A DNA stretch of 16,392 nt, from assembly GCA_026388345.1 (NCBI GenBank), contig JAPLJY010000129.1, positions 1 to 16,392 on the forward strand, read 5' to 3'. The position numbers were made by a program, and so were the translations under genes. A model generated the notes under the pieces. It did not search any database. It worked only from the letters and a program-made list of their open reading frames with translations, and was not told the origin of the DNA. Below, in pieces: positions 7,487 to 14,376 of this stretch (the first letter of the stretch is position 1; every line of letters starts with the position of its first letter). This stretch comes from Deltaproteobacteria bacterium (lineage in GTDB: Bacteria > Desulfobacterota > Syntrophia > Syntrophales > UBA5619).

Positions 7487-7513
7487 TGATTATTTCTCCT
7501 ATCTCTTTGTCAA
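7487..7513 (-). promoter_or_regulatory. Weak candidate internal promoter before the TRAP binding-protein gene
   Basis: In the 168-bp gap before the binding-protein gene the minus strand has TTGACA (7508-7513) and TAATCA (7487-7492), but the spacer is only 15 bp. A small hairpin (GCGGA-ATGG-TCCGC, 7529-7542) precedes it. Together they could raise expression of the binding protein relative to the permeases, which is common for such systems, but the evidence is slight. Confidence 0.25.
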
Positions 7514-7584
7514 ATTCCTATTTACCCCGCGGAATGGTCCGCAGGGTGTCGTTTCCGCATGCCCGCTGTCGAGCCTGTCTCTGC

Positions 7585-8886
7585 TTACGTATAGAACAAC
7601 GACGGAAGCCAGAGGGCCAGCCCTGGGAAGAAGAACAGCAAGCCCCAAACGAGGATCAGAGAGATTAGGAAAGGCATGACGCCCTTGTAAATTTGGCCGA
7701 TCGGCACCCCAGTGATGTTCTTGACGACGAACACGCATACCGCCACGGGGGGAATCACGACCCCGATCGCGACGACGATGGCGATCAGTATCCCGAACCA
7801 GATGGGATCGAAGCCCAGCTTGAGAACGGCGGGGAAGAAGATCGGTGTCGCGAGGATCATGAAGGGCAGATCGTCGATGAAAGAACCGCCTGCTTCATAA
7901 ATCAGGCAGATGATGATCAGAACGATGTAACGGTTCAGGGGCAGCGCCACGACCCAGTCCGCCAGTTTCTGGGGGACATTGGTCACGGCCATGAAATGGC
8001 CGAGGATCACCGAGCCGGCGATAATCATGAGGATCATCCCGGCGATGTTGAGGGTTTCCCCTACGGATTTGATATAGGTCTTGATCGTCATGTCCCGTCT
8101 GATGAACGCCAGAATCAACAGGGCAAACGTGCCGACCGCCGCCGCCTCCGAGGGGGTGAAGAAGCCCGCCATGATCCCGCCGACGACCAACAGAAATACC
8201 ATCAGGACCCATATGATCTCGGGTAACGTGCGGATCCGGGCCTTCCAGGTGGACCGCTCCGACAGGGGAGCAACCTTCGGATCGATTTTTGCCCATGCGT
8301 AGATGATGACCACAAAAAACGCCGCGATGAGGAGGCCGGGGACGATCCCGGCGAGAAAGAGCTTCCCGATGGATTGTTCGGTGATGATCCCGTAGAGGAT
8401 GAGGACCACGCTGGGGGGAATCATGCAGCCGAGGGTTCCCACCGTCGCCACGATCCCCGTCGAGAGCCGCTTGTCATAGTTATAGCGGTCCATCTCCGGA
8501 ATCGCGACACTCGCAAAGGTCGCCGCGGTGGCCGTGGAGGAACCGCAGATGGCCTTGAAGCCGGCCGCGCCGACCACCGTCGCCATCGCCAGCCCCCCGG
8601 GGATATGGCCGATGAACTTGTTCGCAGAACCGTAAAGCCGCTCGGCAATCCCCGCGTTCAACCCGATCTGCCCCATCAACATGAAGAGGGGGAAAACCGT
8701 ATACCCGTAATTCGTGAAGGCCTCAAAAAGGTCCCCTCCCAAGAGAGTGAGAGCCGCAGAGAAACCGTTCAGGTAGGCAAAGCCGAGAAAGCCGACCAGG
8801 GCCATGGCAAAGCCGAGTTCAATGCCGGTGACAAAAAGCGCCAACAGCATAACCAGCGCCAAGATACAGGTGGTCGTCTCATTCAT
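7585..8886 (-). CDS. TRAP transporter large permease subunit (DctM family)
   Basis: This 433-residue polytopic inner-membrane protein with 11-12 hydrophobic segments is the sodium- or proton-coupled transport subunit of a TRAP system. Size and motifs fit DctM: the N-terminal GIELGFAMALVGFLGFAYL segment, the FPLFMLMGQIGLNAGIAERLY stretch, AAGFKAICGSSTATAATFASV, GCMIPPSVVLILYG, and GFFTPSEAAAVGTFALLI. The ATG at 8884-8886 overlaps the end of the small permease gene by 8 bases, so the two are translationally coupled. With the neighbours it forms a complete three-part TRAP system in the order Q, M, P. Confidence 0.95.
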   Translation of the reverse strand: MNETTTCILALVMLLALFVTGIELGFAMALVGFLGFAYLNGFSAALTLLGGDLFEAFTNYGYTVFPLFMLMGQIGLNAGIAERLYGSANKFIGHIPGGLAMATVVGAAGFKAICGSSTATAATFASVAIPEMDRYNYDKRLSTGIVATVGTLGCMIPPSVVLILYGIITEQSIGKLFLAGIVPGLLIAAFFVVIIYAWAKIDPKVAPLSERSTWKARIRTLPEIIWVLMVFLLVVGGIMAGFFTPSEAAAVGTFALLILAFIRRDMTIKTYIKSVGETLNIAGMILMIIAGSVILGHFMAVTNVPQKLADWVVALPLNRYIVLIIICLIYEAGGSFIDDLPFMILATPIFFPAVLKLGFDPIWFGILIAIVVAIGVVIPPVAVCVFVVKNITGVPIGQIYKGVMPFLISLILVWGLLFFFPGLALWLPSLFYT

Positions 8887-9358
8887 GGCGTTCCCTCCAG
8901 CTTTTCACGATCTCGATGATAAACACGAAACATTCGACGAAACAGCAGATCCCTACAGCATAGGCCAGCGGGTAAAACGGCAGCTTGATGGTCGGGGACG
9001 TTTCTCCTGAAATCCGATATTCATTACCGACGCCGAAGAGGCTGTATCCGATGAGGACAAACAGGATGATGCACAACACCCGAGTAAAGATGTTCATGAG
9101 CGCCCTGTTTCTCTTGGAGAGCCTGTCTATAAAATCCATGTAGATGTGCTGCCGGGCGAGGGAAACCTTGGGCATGGCACACCCGATGACCAGCGCGAGC
9201 ATAAAGCCGGCCACTTCATACGTGCCCATAACGGGGTGTCCGAACGCCCGCCCGACCACATCCGCGACGGTCAAGAACATCATCAGCGTCAGTGCGGTTC
9301 CCGCGATAACGGCAAGCAATTTGCTCGTCTTCTGAAGAATGCCGAACATGGTATCCAT
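8879..9358 (-). CDS. TRAP transporter small permease subunit (DctQ family)
   Basis: This 159-residue protein has four predicted membrane helices. It includes the DVVGRAFGHPVMGTYEVAGF segment and the QHIYMDFIDRLSKR loop typical of DctQ proteins, which scaffold the large subunit and help dock the binding protein. The ATG at 9356-9358 is chosen for the GGAGG about nine bases before it and because the DctQ fold starts at MFGILQKTSK; the frame is open to 9502 but that extension is basic and unlike the family. Its stop overlaps the start of the large permease gene. Confidence 0.92.
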   Translation of the reverse strand: MDTMFGILQKTSKLLAVIAGTALTLMMFLTVADVVGRAFGHPVMGTYEVAGFMLALVIGCAMPKVSLARQHIYMDFIDRLSKRNRALMNIFTRVLCIILFVLIGYSLFGVGNEYRISGETSPTIKLPFYPLAYAVGICCFVECFVFIIEIVKSWRERHE

Positions 9359-9417
9359 ATGCTCCGTCCTCCAATACCTGCGATAAGGTGCAATACGCTT
9401 TACGGTTGGATGTTTGG

Positions 9418-9621
9418 CTACGCCGGAGTCCCGGCGGCCTCTATGTTTTCTTCCACAAAGCCGATCGCCTGGCAGGGACAGTTGGCTTCGCAAGTGCCGC
9501 ATTCAATGCAGATGTCGGGATCGATATGACACTGGGTTTCACCTTCAGAAATCGCTCCGACTTCGCAACCGGAGACACAAGCGCTGCAAAGGATGCACTC
9601 GCTGTTTATCACATATGGCAT
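9418..9621 (-). CDS. Small 2[4Fe-4S] bacterial ferredoxin
   Basis: This 67-residue electron carrier has two cluster motifs: CILCSACVSGC (C9, C12, C15, C19) and CIECGTCEANCPC (C38, C41, C44, C48). By family rule the fourth cysteine of each motif completes the other cluster. The first motif lacks the proline that usually follows its last cysteine, and C31 and C50 are extra. The ATG at 9619-9621 has AAGGA about nine bases upstream. It sits between the nitroreductase-family pair and the TRAP genes, suggesting it supplies low-potential electrons to a reaction in this unit, perhaps the nitroreductase-like enzyme. It is cytoplasmic, with no signal or membrane segment. Confidence 0.93.
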   Translation of the reverse strand: MPYVINSECILCSACVSGCEVGAISEGETQCHIDPDICIECGTCEANCPCQAIGFVEENIEAAGTPA

Positions 9622-9663
9622 ATGATCTTTTCCTTCCTGCTCGCCATAACGGCCCTTCTTCCT

Positions 9664-9774
9664 TCAACCCATGTAGATCTTTCGCAGATCGATCACCTCG
9701 CGGATGATGCGAAGCTGCTCCTTCCCGTGCGGCTCCGTGAACGGCACATGCGGGGGAACGACCGGGGCATACAC
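9664..9774 (-). CDS. Possible 36-residue ORF between the 152-residue protein gene and the ferredoxin gene
   Basis: After the tandem TGA TGA that ends the 152-residue protein, the same frame stays open and encodes a composition typical of real protein: PVVPPHVPFTEPHGKEQ followed by LRIIREVIDLRKIYMG, then TGA at 9664-9666. The first possible start is a GTG at 9772-9774, but the GGAGG is only one base before it. The better placed ATG (five bases after GGAGG) is in another frame and gives an arginine- and serine-rich peptide unlike a protein. So either the start is unusual, there is a one-base indel, or the resemblance is chance. I know no family for it. Confidence 0.35.
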   Translation of the reverse strand: MYAPVVPPHVPFTEPHGKEQLRIIREVIDLRKIYMG

Positions 9775-9783
9775 GCCTCCTCA

Positions 9784-10242
9784 TCAACAAGGCTTTTTTT
9801 CAAACAGAACGATCAAAACCTCGCAAGCGCCATCCACCAGCTTGATCTCGGCCAGTTCCGCGGGACGGTTCAACTTTTCGTCGACGGCCAGCACGATCAT
9901 GTTGGCGGGCAGGCAGGCGAAGGGCTTGGTTTCATGGGCCATCATCCGGTCTTCGACGGGGCGGTGGGTGCAACCCGCGATCCTCACCCGCAGCAGCCGT
10001 CCGTCGATCGCAAGGGACATGCCGTCGATGATCCCGTTCTCCTTGAGAACGCCTTCGATGACCGCCACCATATCGTCCATTTCGGTGGACTGAATCTTCG
10101 GAAGGCACTTGGTCCGGAAAAAATCACGACCCAGGGTGGTCAACCGGAAACGGGCGCCTTTGCCACGCTCATCCCAGAAGGCCTTCTCCAGCTCGAAGAT
10201 CATGTCATTGGCATAGTCTCGGGAAATGATGTCCTTATTCAT
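9784..10242 (-). CDS. Unrecognised 152-residue cysteine-containing protein
   Basis: I do not recognise a family. The protein is soluble-looking, with an acidic helical N-terminal half and a beta-rich C-terminal half. It has five cysteines (C46, C91, C110, C140, C152), several in distinctive settings: RIAGCTHRPVEDRM, KPFACLPANMIVLAV and VDGACEVLIVLFEK. The last part faintly recalls the C-terminal region of V4R-type ligand-binding domains, but this is a weak impression. Its ATG overlaps the stop codon of the nitroreductase gene in an ATGA, so the two are translationally coupled and probably work together. The tandem TGA TGA stop is followed by a further open stretch in the same frame. It could be a small-molecule sensor, a partner of the flavoenzyme, or a metal-site protein. 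Confidence 0.75.
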   Translation of the reverse strand: MNKDIISRDYANDMIFELEKAFWDERGKGARFRLTTLGRDFFRTKCLPKIQSTEMDDMVAVIEGVLKENGIIDGMSLAIDGRLLRVRIAGCTHRPVEDRMMAHETKPFACLPANMIVLAVDEKLNRPAELAEIKLVDGACEVLIVLFEKKPC

Positions 10243-10913
10243 ACTGTCTCCTTATAGTAGGGCTCTCCCCATGTCTCGGAAAAAACGAGCTGGTTTATGG
10301 GGATGCGGGGACGTTGACGGTGCGGCCGGGTCGGGTGGCCCAGGGAGATCAGGCTGATCGTCTTGAATCCCTCCGGGATGCCCAGCAATTCCTTCGTGCG
10401 CTCCTCCTCGCGGACGTCGAAACAGACCGCGATGACCCAGCAGGCCCCCAGGCCCAGGGCAGTGATCATCAGCAGCATGTTCTCGATGGCGGCCGAGGTG
10501 TCGTACGGAGTATCCCAGACATCCTTCTTGCCGCAAACCATGATCGTGACCGGCGCATTCTCGGAAAACTGGGATACCTGTCCCGAGGTCAGTTTCTCGA
10601 ATGCAGCCTTCTTCTTGGCCTCATCCTGCAACGTGGCAAAGCGCGCCTGCATCTGATGCGTGACGAACTCCGCCGTGAAGCGGCGTCCGCTTCCCCCGCC
10701 GGCCAGGGCCGCCAGCTTCTTGCGCCTTTCCGGATCCTTGACCACGATAAACCGCCAGGGCTGAGCATTCTCGCCCGAGGGCGCCTGCCTGCCCGCTTCC
10801 AGGATCATCGCAAGATCCTCTTCGGAGACGGGTTCATCCGTCCATTCCCGGATGCTGCGGCGATCCTGAATGACCTTCATGGTCGCTTCAGCCAAACTGT
10901 ACGTTTCCGACAT
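10239..10913 (-). CDS. Nitroreductase-family FMN-dependent oxidoreductase
   Basis: This 224-residue flavoprotein reduces an organic substrate with electrons from NAD(P)H or another donor through FMN. The FMN-phosphate segment RRSIREWTDEPVS near the N-terminus, the APSGENAQPWRFIVV motif, and the C-terminal GLGACWVIAV then ISLGHPTRP region are characteristic. The ATG at 10911-10913 has GGAGGAGG upstream. It is the first gene of the unit, with a good promoter about 100 bases ahead, and overlaps the next gene by 4 bases. The nearby ferredoxin makes ferredoxin-linked electron supply a possibility. Substrate is unknown; the family includes nitroaromatic, enone, flavin and dehalogenation chemistry, and none can be singled out. 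Confidence 0.92.
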   Translation of the reverse strand: MSETYSLAEATMKVIQDRRSIREWTDEPVSEEDLAMILEAGRQAPSGENAQPWRFIVVKDPERRKKLAALAGGGSGRRFTAEFVTHQMQARFATLQDEAKKKAAFEKLTSGQVSQFSENAPVTIMVCGKKDVWDTPYDTSAAIENMLLMITALGLGACWVIAVCFDVREEERTKELLGIPEGFKTISLISLGHPTRPHRQRPRIPINQLVFSETWGEPYYKETV

Positions 10914-10957
10914 CGCTCATCCTCCTCCCTGGAATCCCTTCAATGACATTCCATACA

Positions 10958-10974
10958 ATGAAATTATATTTCAT
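10958..10974. promoter_or_regulatory. Perfect 17-bp palindrome, candidate repressor operator
   Basis: ATGAAAT-TAT-ATTTCAT is a perfect inverted repeat with 7-base arms. It lies from about +5 to +21 relative to the start expected from the -10 box at 10986-10991, a place where a bound dimeric repressor would block transcription of the nitroreductase-TRAP unit. The regulator is not in this window. A looser GGAAT-ATTCC inverted pair (10931-10952) follows closer to the gene. Confidence 0.55.
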
Positions 10975-10985
10975 AAAGTGAGTGC

Positions 10986-11015
10986 ATTTTACCGACAGTG
11001 GCACCTCGTTGTCAA
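10986..11015 (-). promoter_or_regulatory. Sigma-70-type promoter of the nitroreductase-TRAP unit
   Basis: On the minus strand a consensus -35 box TTGACA (11010-11015) and a -10 box TAAAAT (10986-10991) are separated by 18 bp. Transcription would begin near 10979, leaving a leader of about 65 bases before the nitroreductase ATG. It is the best promoter-like sequence I found in the window and marks the division between the CoA cluster and the TRAP unit. Confidence 0.7.
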
Positions 11016-11017
11016 GA

Positions 11018-11038
11018 AACTTTTACAGCAACTTTTAC
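11018..11038 (-). promoter_or_regulatory. Two 9-bp direct repeats just upstream of the -35 box
   Basis: AACTTTTAC occurs at 11018-11026 and again at 11030-11038 (GTAAAAGTT when read on the minus strand), a 12-base period. The proximal copy ends two bases from the -35 box. Placement and near-helical phasing suit an activator binding as a tandem dimer, but a chance repeat cannot be excluded. Confidence 0.35.
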
Positions 11039-11039
11039 G

Positions 11040-11071
11040 GGGTCAAGAAATCCGGCTCACATCCTTGACCC
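11040..11071. terminator. Stem-loop after the CoA-transferase cluster
   Basis: GGGTCAAG (11040-11047) pairs with CTTGACCC (11064-11071) around a 16-base loop. It starts 36 bases after the stop of the CaiB-type gene in the minus-strand direction and just before the next promoter, so it is suitably placed to end the CoA cluster transcript. It has no following U-run and the loop is large, so it is a weak candidate. Confidence 0.35.
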
Positions 11072-11107
11072 GGGAGGGCGTCGGGAAAGCGACATCCACT
11101 GGCAGTC

Positions 11108-12298
11108 TCAAACGACACCGTTTTCCTTGAGTTTCTGTATCTCCTGCGGACTGATCCCCAGGAGTTGGGAGTAAATTTCCTCATTGTGCTCACCGACCGC
11201 GGGAGCGGGCATCTTTCTGTCTCCCGGCGTCTTGGACATCTTGAATACCGAGCCGAGGAGCTTGAGTTTTCCGGAAATGGGCTGGTTCACCTCGACAAAC
11301 ATCTCCCGGCTTGCCAGATGGGGGTCATTGGCCACCTGCTCAAAACTGGGCAGAGGCGAGCAGGCTACCTGATTCTTCTTGAGAGCCGTCATGATTTCCT
11401 CGACCGTTCTTTCCCGACAGAATCCGTCCATCAGGGCGTTGACCGTTTCCCGGTTTTTCACCCGGTTATCGCGGGTGACGAAGCGCTGGTCGCCGCTGAG
11501 GTCCTCCCTGCCGATCGCCTGCAGGACCTTTTGCCATTGGGCATCCGCAATGGTGCAAATAATAACGGCGCCGTCCTTGGCATTGTAGCTGCCGAACGGG
11601 ACGGAGCTGGCGAACTGGTTGCCGAATTTTGGGGGGATCTTGCCCGTGGTAAAATAGTCGGCGCGATCCGGGAAAACGAGTGCCCACACGCCGTCCTGCA
11701 TGGAGATGTCGATCGCCTGCCCCTCGCCCGATATCGTCCGGTAATGCAGGGCCGCCAGGATGGCGATCGTGGCATTGAATCCCGACAGATAGTCTCCGAT
11801 GGAGATACCCGTCCTCAGCGGCTCGCCTTCGGGGTAGCCCGTCACGGCCATCAACCCGCCCATCGCCTGGCTGACCACGTCATAGGAGATGTCCAAACGC
11901 CGGGGACCGGTATGTCCGAAGCCCGAGATGGAGGCGTAAATGAGTCGCGGATTGATTTTGCTCAGTTCTTCATAGCCAAGGCCCAGTTTCTCCATGCCCC
12001 CGGTGGCAAAGTTTTCCACAAGGATGTCCGCTTTCGCCGCCAGCGCCAGAGCCATTTCCCGGCCCTTCGGGTTCTTGAGGTTCAGGGTGACGCTCTTTTT
12101 CCCCCGGTTCCGGTCGAGGAATTGAAACGACTCACGTTGATCGGTCAGCGGCGTGGCGCCCCTCTCCGGCTCGCCCTTGCCCGGCATTTCCACCTTGATG
12201 ACCTCGGCCCCCAGCTCACTCAACAACATGGTACAATACGGGCCTGACAGATACTGCGTAAAATCCAATACCTTGACACCTTCCAATGCCTTAGCCAT
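11108..12298 (-). CDS. Family III CoA-transferase (CaiB/BaiF type)
   Basis: This 396-residue enzyme moves CoA between two carboxylic acids by the family III mechanism. The N-terminal LSGPYCTMLLSELGAEVIKVE, the LNLKNPKGREMALALAAKADILVENF segment and GQAIDISMQDGVW are family hallmarks. The catalytic aspartate is D169 in ISIGDY, the same residue number as in formyl-CoA transferase. The length is normal. The ATG at 12296-12298 follows AAGGAGAG. It lies 121 bp after the family I transferase gene, on the same strand and probably in the same unit. Close relatives use succinyl-CoA or acetyl-CoA as donor for many acceptors, including the benzylsuccinate and carnitine enzymes, so substrate cannot be named. 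Here it is a likely activator of the substrate that feeds the mutase, but this is inference. Confidence 0.92.
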   Translation of the reverse strand: MAKALEGVKVLDFTQYLSGPYCTMLLSELGAEVIKVEMPGKGEPERGATPLTDQRESFQFLDRNRGKKSVTLNLKNPKGREMALALAAKADILVENFATGGMEKLGLGYEELSKINPRLIYASISGFGHTGPRRLDISYDVVSQAMGGLMAVTGYPEGEPLRTGISIGDYLSGFNATIAILAALHYRTISGEGQAIDISMQDGVWALVFPDRADYFTTGKIPPKFGNQFASSVPFGSYNAKDGAVIICTIADAQWQKVLQAIGREDLSGDQRFVTRDNRVKNRETVNALMDGFCRERTVEEIMTALKKNQVACSPLPSFEQVANDPHLASREMFVEVNQPISGKLKLLGSVFKMSKTPGDRKMPAPAVGEHNEEIYSQLLGISPQEIQKLKENGVV

Positions 12299-12329
12299 TT
12301 GCCCTCTCCTTTCATGTAATTCGGGTGTC

Positions 12330-12346
12330 GATGCGGCGCGCGCATC
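12330..12346. other. Small stem-loop in the gap between the two CoA-transferase genes
   Basis: GATGCG pairs with CGCATC around a 5-base GC loop. It sits in the only sizeable gap of the CoA cluster (12299-12419), 32 bases before the CaiB-type start. It could modulate relative expression or mRNA stability. No U-run follows, so it is not a typical terminator. Confidence 0.3.
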
Positions 12347-12419
12347 CTCCCGACGATCGGCTCCGCTGTCACCTTCCCGTATTCCACCCAGCGGATGCCC
12401 CTTCTGAATCAGCGATGAA

Positions 12420-13943
12420 TCAAGGCGGTGTCCGCCCAGACCTGGAGTCGGATTTTTTCATGCTGCCCGATTGCGTGAGGCGCAAATGAAATGAACCGCT
12501 TTCCTCCGGCAAAACAGGGATGTGTCCCGGCTCCTTTTCTGCCCGGTCCAGATAGTCCGACAGCATCTCCCGATAATCGGGGTGCGCGCATTGCCGGATG
12601 ATCTCCCGAGCCCGCTCCCGGGGGTCTTTGCCGCGCAGGTCGGCCAGCCCCTGCTCGGTCACCAGGACATCTACGTCATGCTCCGTATGGTCGACATGGG
12701 ATACCATCGGGACGATTGAGGAGATGTTCCCTCCTTTGGTGGTCGAGCGCGCGATGAAGATCGAGCAAGGACTGTTCCGGGCATAATCGTACGTGCCCCC
12801 AATGCCGGCCATGATCTTTGTGCCAAGCACATGGCTTGAGTTCACCTGCCCCTGGAGATCCATCTCCAGGCAGCCGTTGATCGCAATCACCCCCATCCTC
12901 TGGATAAGCTCCGGGGAGTTGATGACCGTAAAAGGACGCAGGACCATCACCTTTTTGAAACGCTCCGGATCCTGCTCGAATCGCTTCCAGGCCTCGCTTG
13001 AGAGCCGCAGGGCTATTCCCTCCACCCACTCGACCTTCCCCGCCTCGACCAGTTCGAAAACAGGGTCGGTGACCATGGGCAAGTGAAAACGAAAGTTCTT
13101 GAACCCGCCTTCACCGATCTTCTGCATCATGCTCCCGAACAATTCCCCGAATCCCAGTTCGAAGGGCGGCAAGGATTCGCTGAGCCTCCCGGCGGCGACC
13201 TCCTTTCTGAAGAAATCGACGAGGTACTGGCCGATGGCCGCCCCCATCGCATCGGGCTTCGCCTCCTTGGAAGGCTTGTCGCCCAGATCGGAGATGACGA
13301 TCGCCTTGATCTTCCCGGGATCGACCAGGAAGTAGGGTACGCCGATTCGCTTGAGGGGATTGCCATTGCCGACGACCGGAATGGGATCGTCTCCACGCTG
13401 ATAGATGTCGTGCAGACCCTCGAGAGACAACGGGCGGTTCAGATTGATTTCCACGATGACCTGGGAGGCGGCTTCGATCCATTCTGGTGCATCGTAGACC
13501 GCTGTCGAGGGGATGATCTGGCCGGTCTCTGTCAGACCGACCGCCTCGATCACCGCCATATCCACGGTGCCGAACCAGCCCCGTTTCACCTGGAGCGGCA
13601 GCGACGACCCCTTGCCTTCGATGAACGTCACCTCACCGCGATTGATGCCTCCCCTGAGTTTCTCGCCGCCGACGGCGCCGATCCGTCTCCGGATGCCTCC
13701 GGCCTCGAAGAGGACGTCTTCGAACTCGGAACTCAACGGTCCGGCACACATCAGGTCGATCTTGATCCCGCCCTGCGCCCTGATCCGCTCCGCAAGAGCG
13801 CCAAACGTGGCCTTGGGGAAACCCATGGTGCTCCCCGAAGTGGCGACCAACATCCCGTCCCGGAAAAGCAGGGCAGCCTCTTCGGCCGTCATGACTTTGT
13901 TCAGGGATTCACGATGTCGGATCCGATCACCGATGTCGCCCAT
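12420..13943 (-). CDS. Family I CoA-transferase-like protein of the acetyl-CoA hydrolase type, catalytic Glu replaced
   Basis: This 507-residue protein has the fold signature of the acetyl-CoA hydrolase/succinyl-CoA:acetate or propionyl-CoA:succinate CoA-transferase family. The C-terminal half is strongly conserved (IVPMVSHVDHTEHDVDVLVTEQGLADLRG, then AHPDYREML; shown in parts: VPMVSHVDHTEHDV, VTEQGLADLRG). In the classical family the catalytic glutamate sits in an HTEM or YSEVLQD segment; here the aligned segment is HLPMVTDP, with Pro289 in that place. The preceding LQxGxG segment reads FELGFG. The usual glutamyl-CoA thioester mechanism therefore seems impossible at that site. The ATG at 13941-13943 has AGGGGGG four bases upstream and starts one base after the stop of the mutase small subunit. 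In context it would be expected to exchange CoA between propionate and succinate. Confidence 0.8.
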   Translation of the reverse strand: MGDIGDRIRHRESLNKVMTAEEAALLFRDGMLVATSGSTMGFPKATFGALAERIRAQGGIKIDLMCAGPLSSEFEDVLFEAGGIRRRIGAVGGEKLRGGINRGEVTFIEGKGSSLPLQVKRGWFGTVDMAVIEAVGLTETGQIIPSTAVYDAPEWIEAASQVIVEINLNRPLSLEGLHDIYQRGDDPIPVVGNGNPLKRIGVPYFLVDPGKIKAIVISDLGDKPSKEAKPDAMGAAIGQYLVDFFRKEVAAGRLSESLPPFELGFGELFGSMMQKIGEGGFKNFRFHLPMVTDPVFELVEAGKVEWVEGIALRLSSEAWKRFEQDPERFKKVMVLRPFTVINSPELIQRMGVIAINGCLEMDLQGQVNSSHVLGTKIMAGIGGTYDYARNSPCSIFIARSTTKGGNISSIVPMVSHVDHTEHDVDVLVTEQGLADLRGKDPRERAREIIRQCAHPDYREMLSDYLDRAEKEPGHIPVLPEESGSFHLRLTQSGSMKKSDSRSGRTPP

Positions 13944-13944
13944 T

Positions 13945-14355
13945 TTACCCCCCTGCCCGCTTGACATTTTCCTTGATGAATTTCGAGATTTCCTCAAGCT
14001 TTGCATGCGATGGAAAGACGCCGTGCACACCGGTGCTCTTCAGAACCGCAATGTCGTCCTTCGGGATGGTTCCACCGAAGAGAACCAGGACGTCATCCAG
14101 ATCGCGTTCATGGACTTTTTTCATCAGCTTCCGCGCGATCGAAACATGCGATCCCGACAGGATGCTCACGCCGATCACGTCCACGGCCTCCTGGAGGGCG
14201 ACCTCGACGACCTGCTCCACGCTCTGGCGCAGGCCGGTGTAGATCACCTCCATCCCCTGGTCCCTCAACCAGAAGATCAGCACCTTGGCGCCGACATCAT
14301 GCCCGTCCAGGCCAATCTTGGCAATCAGTACACGAATGGTCTTCTTCGTTTCCAT
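13945..14355 (-). CDS. Acyl-CoA mutase small subunit (cobalamin-binding)
   Basis: This 136-residue protein is the B12-binding domain of a methylmalonyl-CoA mutase-type enzyme, made as a separate chain. The signature DxHxxG is present as DGHDVG (residues 17-22) and supplies the histidine that coordinates cobalt; the SxL motif (SIL, 64-66) and the GG of LFGGTIP (94-95) follow. The length matches stand-alone small subunits of split mutases. It starts 21 bp after the large subunit gene and ends one base before the next start, so the two subunits are certainly co-expressed. The domain does not itself tell which acyl-CoA is rearranged. Confidence 0.95.
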   Translation of the reverse strand: METKKTIRVLIAKIGLDGHDVGAKVLIFWLRDQGMEVIYTGLRQSVEQVVEVALQEAVDVIGVSILSGSHVSIARKLMKKVHERDLDDVLVLFGGTIPKDDIAVLKSTGVHGVFPSHAKLEEISKFIKENVKRAGG

Positions 14356-14376
14356 GAAACCCTCCCCCAGTGGTCT

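Noticed and set aside
9388..10257. 289-codon + strand frame across the ferredoxin and 152-residue protein genes
   Set aside because: Antisense to the ferredoxin cluster motifs and to the ATGA-coupled gene; no protein-like features of its own.
11165..12247. 360-codon + strand frame opposite the CaiB-type gene
   Set aside because: Antisense to an intact family III CoA-transferase with its catalytic Asp; the frame is a product of codon bias.
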